Below are positions 17,590 through 26,539 of a stretch of 64,000 nucleotides of DNA, in pieces (position 1 is the stretch's first letter; each line of letters begins with the position of its first letter). Source of the stretch: Gimesia aquarii (GTDB taxonomy: Bacteria > Planctomycetota > Planctomycetia > Planctomycetales > Planctomycetaceae). The stretch is taken from positions 558,001 through 622,000 of the forward strand of contig NZ_CP037422.1 in assembly GCF_007748175.1 (NCBI RefSeq). The letters are read 5' to 3'. The notes below the pieces were generated by a model. That model worked only from the letters and a program-made list of their open reading frames with translations, was not told where the DNA came from and ran no database searches. The translations under genes and the position numbers were made by a program.

Positions 17590-18168
17590 GTGATAAACTG
17601 CGAACAGAAACTCGATCCATCAGAGTGGGTCGATGCCTACAGCGATTACCTCTATCGGTATGCATTCTCTCGTTTAAGAGATGTAAGTGCAGCTGAGGAA
17701 AGTTTGCAGGAAACATTTCTTGCGGGTATTAAACATCAGAGTCAGTTTCAGGGTTTAGGTTCTCAACGCGCCTGGTTACTAGGCATCCTCAAACGCAAGA
17801 TTGTGGATTATATTCGTTCCCGTTCTCGCTTGAAGCAGGTGTCTGATCATGGTCATGAAGCAGAACTCGAAAATCAGTTATTCGATGAGTCGGGTTTCTG
17901 GCGTCAGGGAGCTAAGAGATGGGCCGTCGAACCACGAAGACGATTAGAGAGCGAGGAATTATGGCAGATAGTGCGCGAGTGTCTTTCACACATACCTGAA
18001 CCTCAGGCGGATGCTTTTATGTTGAGTGTGATGGAAGAAATGAGTACCGAAGAGATCTGTGCTGAGCTAAACATCACACAGTCAAACCTCTGGGTGCGTC
18101 TCCATAGAGCTCGCTTGCACCTTGCTCACTGTGTCAGTTCCCACTGGCAAGCAGATGAAAAGGTCTGA
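17590..18168 (+). CDS. ECF-type RNA polymerase sigma factor
   Basis: Sigma-70 family factor of about 192 residues with only regions 2 and 4. Region 2 reads YSDYLYRYAFSRLRDVSAAEESLQETFLAGIKH...FQGLGSQRAWLLGILKRKIVDYIRSRSR. Region 4 reads IPEPQADAFMLSVMEEMSTEEICAELNITQSNLWVRLHRARLHLA. A linker with tryptophans (ESGFWRQGAKRWAVEP) lies between. I chose GTG at 17590 because GGAGGA at 17580-17585 sits just before it; in-frame GTG codons at 17566 and 17578 would add a few residues. It is divergent from the DUF547/anti-sigma/P460 group, which is its probable regulon. An inverted repeat AGTCCA-N15-TGGACT lies upstream at 17436-17462. Confidence 0.92.
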   Translation: MINCEQKLDPSEWVDAYSDYLYRYAFSRLRDVSAAEESLQETFLAGIKHQSQFQGLGSQRAWLLGILKRKIVDYIRSRSRLKQVSDHGHEAELENQLFDESGFWRQGAKRWAVEPRRRLESEELWQIVRECLSHIPEPQADAFMLSVMEEMSTEEICAELNITQSNLWVRLHRARLHLAHCVSSHWQADEKV

Positions 18169-18193
18169 GCTTCTCTAATTGCGATTCAGAGTT

Positions 18194-19975
18194 TTATTTA
18201 TGAAACCACCATCGTTTCATTGCCCAGCTCATCGCGAGCCAGACAAACCAGGGTCCGAACTCAAGCCAAGTTACGACGAAGTCAAAAAAATGTTCTCCTG
18301 AATAGTTTGTGAAAGGCATTGGTGGGTCAGGCCAATGATATCCCAGCCAGAATCGCAGGTAATACATTAGAGTTAAGCCGCTCAGGGCCAGCCATGCCCG
18401 GTTACGGGTAAAGGGGAGAAAGGGAACTGCCCAGGTCCAATACCATGGATTTTGAGTTGGGAGTAACAGCCAGAACCAGGCAAGAGTCAAAAAAATTCCT
18501 TCCAAAAAATGAGTTACTTCATTTGCTCGGATCGCGCGCCAACAAAAGTAACTTGCAAGTATCAAAAACACAATGGCAGTAAACGTACGCGATAATGCAA
18601 AAGGAACCTGTTCCTGACTAAGAGATGTCAATGCTGCCAGTTGTGTTACAATAGACTGCCGCCAATTTTCCGAAGTGATAATAAACCACGGACGTTGAGA
18701 AGTGGGAACCTCTACCAGGGGAGTCAGGTTTTCGCTCACGAGTAAAAAAAGAAAGTCGTTCATTTTCCAGCGAGACAGAAACATCGTGAGCCCTTCGCCG
18801 TGAGCTTGTGGCGCGTTGCCATCGATGGAATTGATAGATTCCTCAGTGTTAGGAATTGGCGGCATTGAAGATTGTGAATCGAGAGGGCGACGATCAGCCT
18901 CGGCTGCGAGTCTCGGTTCAGAAACACTCTGTGAAACCATCGGCCAGCATACGCCTGCTGAGACCAGAAGAAATACGAATGCCACCATTGTTGCCCGTGA
19001 CCAACCCAGCTTCTGCACGGATACAAGAATCAAAAGTGGTGATAGAATGATAGGATACAGTTTTGCTCCCACAGCCAGGGCAAGAATCATTGATGCAGCT
19101 ATACCCCATAACAAAGATGTTTGTTTCGAGTTTTTGATGGCAGCCATCTGATCGACAGAACTATAAAAAGCACGCAGCATCATGTAGACAGCAAGAGTTG
19201 TGAGGCAGACAGCAATTGAATCCAGATGCCCGCTGTTGGCGAACTCTTTGAGTACCAGTGGACACCACGCATAGACTAGCGACCAGCCGACTGGTTTTGC
19301 AGTGAATCCAAGGATCAGGATTAACACCCAGATTGTGGCCATGTCAAACAGCACAATCCAGGACTTCATCACAATCAGATGAGTACTGAGACTAGAATGT
19401 GAGGGAGTAGTCAGAGCAGCAAGTGCAAAGATGGTTTGACTGACAGGTGGGTACACAGTTGATAACTCGGCAAAATGAACTCGATTCAGGATTGCCTCAT
19501 TTGCCGGTGATGAGTCTCTGGCTGTTACAAGTTGTGATAGATCTGGTGCAAGGGTTTGCTGTGCCGAACTATTGAGAACTTGTAGAGGACTATACCGAAA
19601 CGGACTCACGCCGTGCATTGTGGCTTGACCGTCCCACATGTAGCGATAAATGTCAACTTCCTGAATTGGTTCCGAAAAGAGCAGTAGTAATCGCATGCTA
19701 AATGCAAACAGACCAATCACGGGTAATAACTGCCGATGCTGTCCCGCCTGAATTGCTACACGTAACGCCATGAGATAAATGGCAAATGCGGCAGCGAACA
19801 AACAGAAAACTTCAATGATGGGTCTTGTGACGCCAGGGGGCTGATAGGAGAATCTGGCACTCAGCGAGACGATGAGTGTGTAAACTAACCACAACAGTAT
19901 TCCACAAAAGACTAGAATAAACAGATTGCGCCGTTCCCTAATGGCTCTCGTTCGTCGACTATCGGCATCACTCAA
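18194..19975 (-). CDS. Polytopic membrane glycosyltransferase (GT-C fold, mannosyltransferase-like)
   Basis: A 593-residue membrane protein with about 11-13 transmembrane segments. The first periplasmic loop carries EVDIYRYMWDGQATMHGVSPFRYSP, the acidic motif typical of GT-C polyprenyl-phosphate-sugar-dependent transferases of the GT87/MptA-B type. FANSGHLDSIAVC and VGAKLYPIILSPLL are further conserved-looking segments. A periplasmic insert rich in Ser/Pro/Asp lies around 355-400. It overlaps the upstream GT2 gene by 4 bases (ATGA), so that cytoplasmic enzyme probably supplies the polyprenyl-phosphate sugar donor used here. Acceptor unknown, likely a cell-envelope glycan or glycolipid. Confidence 0.85.
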   Translation of the reverse strand: MSDADSRRTRAIRERRNLFILVFCGILLWLVYTLIVSLSARFSYQPPGVTRPIIEVFCLFAAAFAIYLMALRVAIQAGQHRQLLPVIGLFAFSMRLLLLFSEPIQEVDIYRYMWDGQATMHGVSPFRYSPLQVLNSSAQQTLAPDLSQLVTARDSSPANEAILNRVHFAELSTVYPPVSQTIFALAALTTPSHSSLSTHLIVMKSWIVLFDMATIWVLILILGFTAKPVGWSLVYAWCPLVLKEFANSGHLDSIAVCLTTLAVYMMLRAFYSSVDQMAAIKNSKQTSLLWGIAASMILALAVGAKLYPIILSPLLILVSVQKLGWSRATMVAFVFLLVSAGVCWPMVSQSVSEPRLAAEADRRPLDSQSSMPPIPNTEESINSIDGNAPQAHGEGLTMFLSRWKMNDFLFLLVSENLTPLVEVPTSQRPWFIITSENWRQSIVTQLAALTSLSQEQVPFALSRTFTAIVFLILASYFCWRAIRANEVTHFLEGIFLTLAWFWLLLPTQNPWYWTWAVPFLPFTRNRAWLALSGLTLMYYLRFWLGYHWPDPPMPFTNYSGEHFFDFVVTWLEFGPWFVWLAMSWAMKRWWFHK

Positions 19976-20772
19976 TGCTTCAACCCGTACTTTCCAATTA
20001 AGTAGAGAATTTTTGATCCTGCTTTCACAGTACCGGAAAATGTGCCACTAATCTTGCTGTTTCCAATGCGGCGCCGATAGGGAACTGGAATCTCTCGTGT
20101 TCTGAGATGCGCGCGAGTGGCTTTAATTTGCATTTCGACAGTCCATCCAAAGTTGTCGTCAATCATTTGAAGGTCAAGTAATGCACGATAGTTGATAGCA
20201 CGAAACGGACCGAGGTCAGTATATTCACTTCCGAAAAGTGTGCGCATCAAAAAACATGCCAATTGGTTGCCATAGAGGCTTTGTGGTGGCATTGCTCCGG
20301 GCTCTCTTTCACCAAGTAACCGTGAGCCGAGCACGAAATCGACTTCATTATTCAGAATCGGTGACGCAAGAAGGGGGAGCAAGTCGGGATGATCACTATA
20401 ATCAGCGTCAATGAAGACGATGACTTGTGGAGCCTGTTGACCAGACTTAATCAACTGCCGTAGCGCTTCCAGACCGTGTAAACAGGCTGCACCATAGCCA
20501 CGCTTCGGTTCATTAAAGACAGTAGCACCATGCGCGGCGGCGATCTGAGCCGTCTGGTCTGTCGATCCGTTGTCGACGACAATCACGTTACCAACCGCGG
20601 GTAGGTCACTCAGGACCAAAGGCAAAGACGTCTCTTCATTCAGAGCGGGAATAATCACCGTCACTTTTGATAGATCAGTGATACTCGTCTCATTGGGCTT
20701 TTTGAAAGTCGATGTAGCAGGATCAGTGACCAAGGCAGCCTCTCCGTATGAAAACAGTTCTTTGTTTAACAC
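19972..20772 (-). CDS. GT2 family glycosyltransferase (DPM1/DolP-mannose synthase-like)
   Basis: A 266-residue GT-A enzyme. VTVIIPALNEETSLPLVL starts the domain near residue 38; NVIVVDNGSTDQTAQIA and GYGAACLHGLEAL follow; the metal/nucleotide motif DAD is in VIVFIDADYSDHPDLLP. The C-terminal part ends RIGNSKISGTFSGTVKAGSKILYLIGKY, with the RXGxSKISG motif of polyprenyl-phosphate glycosyltransferases. It lacks C-terminal transmembrane helices. Start is GTG at 20772 with GGAG upstream; the overlapping ATG at 20774 is in another frame and stops at once. It is coupled to the GT-C gene by a 4-base overlap, and the pair is inferred to make and use a lipid-linked sugar. Confidence 0.92.
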   Translation of the reverse strand: MLNKELFSYGEAALVTDPATSTFKKPNETSITDLSKVTVIIPALNEETSLPLVLSDLPAVGNVIVVDNGSTDQTAQIAAAHGATVFNEPKRGYGAACLHGLEALRQLIKSGQQAPQVIVFIDADYSDHPDLLPLLASPILNNEVDFVLGSRLLGEREPGAMPPQSLYGNQLACFLMRTLFGSEYTDLGPFRAINYRALLDLQMIDDNFGWTVEMQIKATRAHLRTREIPVPYRRRIGNSKISGTFSGTVKAGSKILYLIGKYGLKH

Positions 20773-20874
20773 ATTGAGTCTCCGTTCGTTAGCCTTACGA
20801 GTAAGTATTCGCTGAGTCTATCTCGCCAAGATCAGATCTCAAACATACTTGTAAGTCTTGTCATTGATTTGTGA

Positions 20875-21117
20875 TTACCTCGCTCCTGATCCCTGTGGCA
20901 TTGAGCGTGGAGCTGGTTGTGGTGTGTGAGAAGGAGCTTCATGCGAAGAGCCAGAGCCACCTAAATCAGGACTAAACATCATTCTTCCAGCCGCCGGATC
21001 AGCATATGGTTCAGAATAGGTTTCCGGTGGTGAACCATAGGGATACACACATCCCACCACGCAACTTACGATAATCAGCAAAACACTCAAAACATAATAC
21101 CACCATTTTTGATTCAT
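20875..21117 (-). CDS. Small predicted lipoprotein, unrecognised
   Basis: An 80-residue protein starting MNQKWWYYVLSVLLIIVSCVVGCVYPYG. The lipobox is VVGC, so it is probably lipid-anchored. The rest is short, Pro/Ser/Gly-rich and likely disordered (YGSPPETYSEPYADP, SHTPQPAPRSMPQGSGAR). Start chosen at the ATG 21117 because AAGGA lies 7-9 bases upstream; an upstream GTG at 21123 is in frame. I do not recognise a family. It follows no operon pattern with the glycosyltransferases other than same orientation and upstream position. Confidence 0.7.
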   Translation of the reverse strand: MNQKWWYYVLSVLLIIVSCVVGCVYPYGSPPETYSEPYADPAAGRMMFSPDLGGSGSSHEAPSHTPQPAPRSMPQGSGAR

Positions 21118-21543
21118 GATCACATCCTTGTTTTTGTAATCGGAACTTCCTGCCGACTTTCAGAGTAATTCAAAACAGGGAGGGCTTCATACCTATCTAC
21201 TCAGAGAGCGGCATTATCGATGTCTTCCAAAATCGAGTCTGTGAATCTGATTACAGAACGGACTCTTGAAGGCGAAAAACTTAAACACCGCAGAAAATGA
21301 TTCAGAGGCAACTCTAATAGAATATGAAGTGTTAACTTGTTTGTTTGATTGCTCTTAAGGCATGAGAAACTGAAGTGGCAAGGCTCGATGGCAAGTTTGG
21401 ACCGGGAGTGAGGTAACTACTGGGAATGAGATGATCGCGATTGTGGTGACCAAATTGGTGGGTTACATCGCCCACAGTCTGGTTTCCGGTTAGACTAAGA
21501 TTTCAACTAAGACTATCCTTTGATCAATCGGAGCTCGAAATTC
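21118..21543. other. Intergenic region, no gene seen
   Basis: About 425 bases between a leftward and a rightward gene. A short hairpin GTGGG-N8-CCCAC occurs near 21459-21476. No convincing open frame, tRNA or clear promoter pair was found. Confidence 0.5.
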
Positions 21544-22536
21544 ATGCTAAAAAGAATCTTCATTCGATCTAATCATCCCAGCTACTTGTCTCTATCAGGT
21601 CTGTTGTTACTGCTCACTTTTTTGTCTGTAACATGTTTTGCATTGTCATCAACTGGTTACGCTGGCGATGAGGCTATAATCCAGCACTCGTTTCTTGGTA
21701 TGGGTAAAGCCAATAAGGCAGTCATTATTGGTGAGGACGGGAAAGTAGAATGGAAATTCAACATGCCCGCGAGTGACGGATGGGTTTTACCAAATGGCAA
21801 TGTATTGCTGGCACTCTACGGGACAAAAGGATTTCCTAACGGCGGTGTTGTTGAAGTCGATCGCAAAACAAAGAAGATAGTTTTTCAGTACAAGGGTCGC
21901 CAAAAAGAGACGAGCACGGTACAACTCTTGCCAGACGGCACGTTTCTTATTGCGGAGTTGGGTCCAGAGCCGCGCGCTATTGTCATCAATCGTAAGGGAG
22001 ATGTTCTCAAGACGACTCCCCTACAATGTCAAAGAAAAAACGCACATATGCAAACCCGGATGTTGCGTATGCTTCCGAATGGAAACTATATCGCGCCGCA
22101 TTTACTAGACTTCGCCATCAAGGAATACAAACCGGAAACCGGTGAGGTGATTCAAGTCATCATGACAGACGAACGTGGTCGTGATAAACGAGACTGGCCC
22201 TTTACAGCGATCCGTTTGAAAAATGGAAACACGCTGATTGCCTGCACGAATGGGAATCGTATCATCGAGACAGATGCCGAAGGTAAAATCGTCTGGAGTG
22301 TAATAAATCAAGATCTGGGAGAGAAACTGTTCAACGACGCCTGTGGAGCCCAGAGATTACCGAATGGCAATACTGTAATCTCAAGCTATCGGGCCAAGGG
22401 AAATCAGGTAAAACTATTTGAAGTTACAAGAGACAAGAAAGTAGTCTGGCGTTACTCAGGCATGAATTCCGGCTTTCATCATTTCCAAATCTTGACAACG
22501 AACGGCAAGCCGTTCAAAGAAAACACTTGGAAATAA
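21544..22536 (+). CDS. Secreted beta-propeller protein (PQQ/arylsulfotransferase-like repeats)
   Basis: A 330-residue protein from the ATG at 21544 (a TTG at 21520 is also in frame). A signal peptide covers about residues 1-40 (LSGLLLLLTFLSVTCFALSS...YAGDE). The mature part contains repeated blades of the form GK.EWKFNMP..DGWVLPNGNVLLA, GGVVEVDRKTKKIVFQYKG, STVQLLPDGTFLIAE, RMLPNGNYIAPHLLD, AIRLKNGNTLIACTNGNRIIE, GAQRLPNGNTVISSY. The recurring LPNGN turns are characteristic. No catalytic residue is evident. No close partner genes; function unknown, probably extracellular or periplasmic binding. Confidence 0.85.
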   Translation: MLKRIFIRSNHPSYLSLSGLLLLLTFLSVTCFALSSTGYAGDEAIIQHSFLGMGKANKAVIIGEDGKVEWKFNMPASDGWVLPNGNVLLALYGTKGFPNGGVVEVDRKTKKIVFQYKGRQKETSTVQLLPDGTFLIAELGPEPRAIVINRKGDVLKTTPLQCQRKNAHMQTRMLRMLPNGNYIAPHLLDFAIKEYKPETGEVIQVIMTDERGRDKRDWPFTAIRLKNGNTLIACTNGNRIIETDAEGKIVWSVINQDLGEKLFNDACGAQRLPNGNTVISSYRAKGNQVKLFEVTRDKKVVWRYSGMNSGFHHFQILTTNGKPFKENTWK

Positions 22537-22755
22537 AGGCTGAGTGGTCATCTAAGACGTTACAGGACTTCCTCATAACATCAAAAAAATGCTCCGGTCA
22601 TTTTTCAAAAATAAAAGATCCTTTTATTGCGATTTCATCAAAAAATGAGTGATATTAGCGATCCTATGACGCCTTAAGAGTGTGGACTGCCGAATCTAAC
22701 GATACAGTGAAAAAGTCGGGTTGGTGGTCGATTCTGATGCAACAGGGCAAAGAAG

Positions 22756-23556
22756 ATGACATCAGAAAGAATGCTTGATAGGACGGTGACTGGTTGGGAA
22801 GTGATTTCAATCGTGGCTACTGTGGCCGCCACCTTTGTGATAAGTGTCGTTGCCTTTTATGGCCGAACATGGTTTTGCGGATGGTTGGGATTCGCGGCTT
22901 CGATATTGTTAACTCTCGTGGGCCTGTTTACCGGCTTAGTGGCAATGTGGCGCTCGCGGTGTTGCTGGTTGTCGATGATAGCAGTAATTTCAAGCTTTTT
23001 TCCCATCGTACTGCTCTCCCTCTGGTGCATCTGGCCGACTCAACGATCATTTCTGCTTGCGGTAAGAAAGGGAGATATTGTTTCAGCTCGGTTCGCACTA
23101 CAAACCGGCATGGATGTAGAAACGCTTCAACTCTGGGGAATGGGAGTGAAAATTCCCGGACATAGTCCATTGACGATGGCTGCGGAAAACGGTGATGAAG
23201 ATATGGTGCGGCTACTTTTAGAATGGGGAGCTGATGTGAACAGGGCGAATGGACATGGTGACTACCCATTGTATTATGCTGCCTGGTCTGGTGACTTGCC
23301 AACAGCGCAATTATTGCTCCAGGAAGGAGCTGATCCGGTAGCCTTAAGTGGAGAGAGGAGTGCCTTACATATCGCCGCCATGATGGGACAACTCGAAGTG
23401 ATTGATCTTCTCTTGGACGCTGGAGTGCCCATTGATTTAGCTGACAAACAGGGCATCACTCCCTTGGTGGCTGCTCGAATCAGTAAGAACAGCGCCGCCA
23501 TTGGATACTTGCTCCAAAAAGGGGCACAAGACAATTCTCCTACTAACACACACTGA
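22756..23556 (+). CDS. Membrane-anchored ankyrin repeat protein
   Basis: A 266-residue protein. Residues about 12-100 contain three hydrophobic segments (GWEVISIVATVAATFVISV, WLGFAASILLTLVGLFTGLV, LSMIAVISSFFPIVLLSLW). Residues about 105-262 form four to five ankyrin repeats, seen as HSPLTMAAENGDEDMVRLLLEWGADVN, DYPLYYAAWSGDLPTAQLLLQEGADP, RSALHIAAMMGQLEVIDLLLDAGVPID and ITPLVAARISKNSAAIGYLLQKGA. Ankyrin domains bind proteins; the domain would face the cytoplasm if the N-terminus is inside and three helices are present, otherwise the periplasm. No nearby partner is apparent. It ends about 100 bases before a shared terminator. Confidence 0.88.
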   Translation: MTSERMLDRTVTGWEVISIVATVAATFVISVVAFYGRTWFCGWLGFAASILLTLVGLFTGLVAMWRSRCCWLSMIAVISSFFPIVLLSLWCIWPTQRSFLLAVRKGDIVSARFALQTGMDVETLQLWGMGVKIPGHSPLTMAAENGDEDMVRLLLEWGADVNRANGHGDYPLYYAAWSGDLPTAQLLLQEGADPVALSGERSALHIAAMMGQLEVIDLLLDAGVPIDLADKQGITPLVAARISKNSAAIGYLLQKGAQDNSPTNTH

Positions 23557-23652
23557 TTCTTGCATTTATTATCGATTTTATGATTTACAAGACTAATTAT
23601 GGGGATTTCAGAGGAAGTCGTATTTGTCTTCTTATGGAATCTGGTGCAAAAG

Positions 23653-23690
23653 AAAAACCTTGATGTAAGATGAATTACATCAAGGTTTTT
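23653..23690. terminator. Bidirectional terminator, 16-bp perfect stem
   Basis: AAAAACCTTGATGTAA (23653-23668) pairs perfectly with TTACATCAAGGTTTTT (23675-23690) around GATGAA. T tracts on both strands make it suitable for the rightward ankyrin gene and the leftward tRNA. The stem shares TTGATGTA-type sequence with 15293-15331. Confidence 0.9.
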
Positions 23691-23696
23691 AATAAG

Positions 23697-23770
<74 letters not shown>

Positions 23771-24000
23771 CTATGGGTCCTGTCATCAGGACATAAGTAA
23801 ATCATTAAGAGCAGAATGAGATGTCAGTAATAGTCGTTTCCGACATTACTTTAACGTTCAAAGGCCCTAAATATAGTAAAGGCATACCGTTACCATATCT
23901 TGTAATTATAGTGAGGATCGACCCTTTCGTCGAGTAACTTTCAGCAAAATCCCTGAATTCAATGGGAAGAACGCAGAATCGGCCCCTAACTTAGGAGTAA

Positions 24001-25476
24001 TCATTCATATTCCCACTTTAGAAACCAGGGATCTTTGGTTTTTTTCTGCCACGTTTTAAGCTTTTCCTGCATTTGGATCAGCCTTTCCTGGTGTTCAGGT
24101 TCAAAGGCGAGATTTGTCGATTCAAAGGGATCAGCGACGACATCATAAAGTTCGTGTTTGGGACGATGGATATAGGAGTAAACGGTTCGTTGACCGAACA
24201 TTTTGTCACCCCGTTTTAAAACGCCCTGCCAGGTAGGAGATCGATATAAATCGGACGCAAAAGGGTAAGGCAGTTCATGGGCAATGTTGAAAATGTATTT
24301 ATATTTACCACTCAAAATCACCCGCATCGGATAATACATTGTGATTTCATGAAAGGTATGTGAAGCATAATTTTCGTCGAAATCAGGCGCGTGTTCTTTT
24401 CCAAGTGCGCTCAGAAACGAGCGTCCATGAAACTGGTAAGGAACAGGTTTTCCTTTTCCTTGAACTCGTTTGCCATTATTTTCAACAGTGCGAAGTCGGG
24501 GAACTGGTTTCGGTGTCACGTTGCAATAATCCAGAATTGTCGGTGTCAGGTCGGCCCAAGAGACCCTCGCATCAGTTGTAATTCCCTGCTTGGGCTGACT
24601 GGGATCGCGGACAATCAATGGTAAATTCATCCCGGGTTGATAAAGATTTGTCTTTGCGCCAGGAAACGGAGGACCATTATCGCTCAGGAACATGACGAGT
24701 GTGTCCTCCCAGTGTCCCGTTTCTTTTAACGTATTAATCAAAGAAACCACGCCCTGATCGAGCCGAGAAATTGCTTGATAGTATTCAGCCAGTTCCTCTT
24801 TGACTTCCTGATGGTTGGGTAGCCAGGGTGGCACTTGAATTTGTTCCGGTTTGTATTTTATGGGAGTCACGCCTGGGTAATGATCGGGGTCATTATTGAA
24901 ATTGGAATAACCATCCGGGCCTCCTCCACGATGGGGATCGCTACTACAATAATAGAGAAAGAACGGTCGGTCGTCTTTTTCCATGATCCACTCTTTTGCA
25001 TTGGCCGCCATGACTGCCGAGTTACGATTTCCCTGCACACCTTTATTACGGTATTCCTGAAATTCATAAACATATTTTGGAGCCAGGTGATATTTTCCAA
25101 TGGAGCATGTTCGGTAACCAGCTTCCTCAAGTAGGATTGGCAGTGATTTGACGGTGGCATAAGTACTGAAGTGATTATAACCATGGGCATGACCGTAGTG
25201 TCCGGTGGCATGATTATATAAACCTGTCATGATCACCGAACGACTGGCGGAGCAACTGGCCGTTGTACAATGGGCGCGGGTAAACCGAGTTCCCGATGCG
25301 GCCAGCATATCGATACCCGGTGTTTTGATGACTTTGTTTCCATAACAACCAGCTTGAAAGCCCTGATCATCGACAACGATCACCAGGACATTTTTCTGCT
25401 TGGAAGCAGCAGATAATTGTTTCGCAGAGCAGAATAGCAAAAGGATACAAAGCATTCCGTAGAGATATCGTCTCAT
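24001..25476 (-). CDS. Sulfatase (heparan N-sulfatase-like)
   Basis: Secreted sulfatase of 491 residues with signal peptide 1-24 ([12 protein letters not shown]...LSAAS). The metal-binding DD is at 36-37 in VIVVDDQGF. The formylglycine motif is CSASR at 75-79, where Ala replaces the usual Pro, a variant common in sulfamidase-like sulfatases; Cys75 would be modified. Further family segments: [78 protein letters not shown]. Substrate not determinable. Divergent from the DUF1080 gene across a spacer holding a 20-base palindrome, so the two may be co-regulated for sulfated polysaccharide use. Confidence 0.95.
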   Translation of the reverse strand: MRRYLYGMLCILLLFCSAKQLSAASKQKNVLVIVVDDQGFQAGCYGNKVIKTPGIDMLAASGTRFTRAHCTTASCSASRSVIMTGLYNHATGHYGHAHGYNHFSTYATVKSLPILLEEAGYRTCSIGKYHLAPKYVYEFQEYRNKGVQGNRNSAVMAANAKEWIMEKDDRPFFLYYCSSDPHRGGGPDGYSNFNNDPDHYPGVTPIKYKPEQIQVPPWLPNHQEVKEELAEYYQAISRLDQGVVSLINTLKETGHWEDTLVMFLSDNGPPFPGAKTNLYQPGMNLPLIVRDPSQPKQGITTDARVSWADLTPTILDYCNVTPKPVPRLRTVENNGKRVQGKGKPVPYQFHGRSFLSALGKEHAPDFDENYASHTFHEITMYYPMRVILSGKYKYIFNIAHELPYPFASDLYRSPTWQGVLKRGDKMFGQRTVYSYIHRPKHELYDVVADPFESTNLAFEPEHQERLIQMQEKLKTWQKKTKDPWFLKWEYE

Positions 25477-25675
25477 GGTGTGGCTTTCTCATTAGAACTA
25501 AAGGTGGGAATCGTAGGAATCATCAAATGTGTGGTTTAGAATTTATTCTAATCTCCTCGAAGAGCAATCGCAAATCGGCAATTGAGAAAGCGGGAGAGTT
25601 TAACCGAAAGGTTCGAAATCAATGAGGACTGGCTTGATGTGGAGAGAATTCCTTTCGATAATTAAGTAACTTCCG

Positions 25676-25695
25676 ATAGGAAATGCGTTTCCTAT
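25676..25695. promoter_or_regulatory. 20-base palindrome between sulfatase and DUF1080 genes
   Basis: ATAGGAAA (25676-25683) and TTTCCTAT (25688-25695) are a perfect inverted repeat around TGCG. It lies 57-63 bases before the DUF1080 start with a -10-like TATACT at 25729-25734 in between, and has no T tract, so an operator is likelier than a terminator. Confidence 0.55.
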
Positions 25696-25757
25696 TTGAG
25701 CCAGGAAATTGCTATGCAGGAAAATAACTATACTAATCTTGAATAAAGGCGATGACT

Positions 25758-26456
25758 ATGACATCTTTGAAACGAGTGACAACGCTATTAACAATGATCA
25801 TGACAATTTCAACTCTCAATTTAGCAGTAGCCGGTGAACAAAAACTGAATATGCCTCCCAAAGGGTATAAAGCGTTATTTAATGGTAAGGACTTATCTGG
25901 GTGGAAGGGTTTGGTGGGCAGCCCCAAGACACGTGCTAAAATGAGTCCTGAAGAGTTAGCTGAGGCACAAAAGAAGGCGGATCAAAGCATGCGGGAACAC
26001 TGGAAAGTGGTTGATGGCGTGCTTGTCTTTGATGGAAAAGGCCAGAGCCTGTGTACTGATAAAGACTACAAAAACTTTGAAATGCTGGTAGACTGGAAAA
26101 TCAAAAAAGATGGGGACAGTGGAATTTATCTACGCGGTTCACCCCAGGTTCAGATATGGGATCCTGCAACGAAAGCTGCTAAAGGTGTTGGTTCAGGCGG
26201 GCTATACAACAATAAAAAAAATCCCAGTAAACCTTTAGTGACTGCTGATAATCCAGTGGGAGAATGGAACACGTTCTACATTAAAATGGTTGGTGACAAA
26301 GTGACTGTCAAATTAAATGGTAAGTTGGTTACGGACACAGTTTTGGAAAATTATTGGGAACGCGATAAACCCATTTACGAGACAGGACAGATTGAATTAC
26401 AAAATCATGGTAATACACTCTATTTCCGAAACGTATTTATTAAGGAACTTGATTAG
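25758..26456 (+). CDS. Secreted DUF1080 (3-keto-disaccharide hydrolase-like) protein
   Basis: A 232-residue exported protein. The signal peptide ends near AVAGEQ (residue about 26). The DUF1080 jelly-roll, a concanavalin-like fold, covers the rest: GYKALFNGKDLSGWKG at the start, REHWKVVDGVLVFDGKGQSLCTDKDYKNFEMLVDWKIKKDGDSGIYLRG, VGEWNTFYIKMVGDKVTVKLNGKLV and GQIELQNHGNTLYFRNVFIKEL at the end. Family members in Bacteroidetes hydrolyse 3-keto-disaccharides; most planctomycete copies are uncharacterised. AAAGG at 25745-25749 suits the ATG at 25758 better than the in-frame ATG at 25752. Followed by a strong terminator. Confidence 0.92.
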   Translation: MTSLKRVTTLLTMIMTISTLNLAVAGEQKLNMPPKGYKALFNGKDLSGWKGLVGSPKTRAKMSPEELAEAQKKADQSMREHWKVVDGVLVFDGKGQSLCTDKDYKNFEMLVDWKIKKDGDSGIYLRGSPQVQIWDPATKAAKGVGSGGLYNNKKNPSKPLVTADNPVGEWNTFYIKMVGDKVTVKLNGKLVTDTVLENYWERDKPIYETGQIELQNHGNTLYFRNVFIKELD

Positions 26457-26483
26457 TTAAAATCAGATTAAGTCAACTGAAAT

Positions 26484-26520
26484 GAAAGCGTAGAGAGATC
26501 GCTCTCTGCGCTTTCACTTT
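26484..26520 (+). terminator. Terminator of the DUF1080 gene
   Basis: GAAAGCGTAGAGAG (26484-26497) pairs with CTCTCTGCGCTTTC (26502-26515), 14 pairs with one wobble, loop ATCG, then ACTTTTG. Strong stem, modest T tail. Confidence 0.8.
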
Positions 26521-26539
26521 TGTAATCACAAATTTTTTA

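Noticed and set aside
25676-25695. Palindrome as a terminator
   Set aside because: No T tract on either strand and it lies upstream of both flanking genes.
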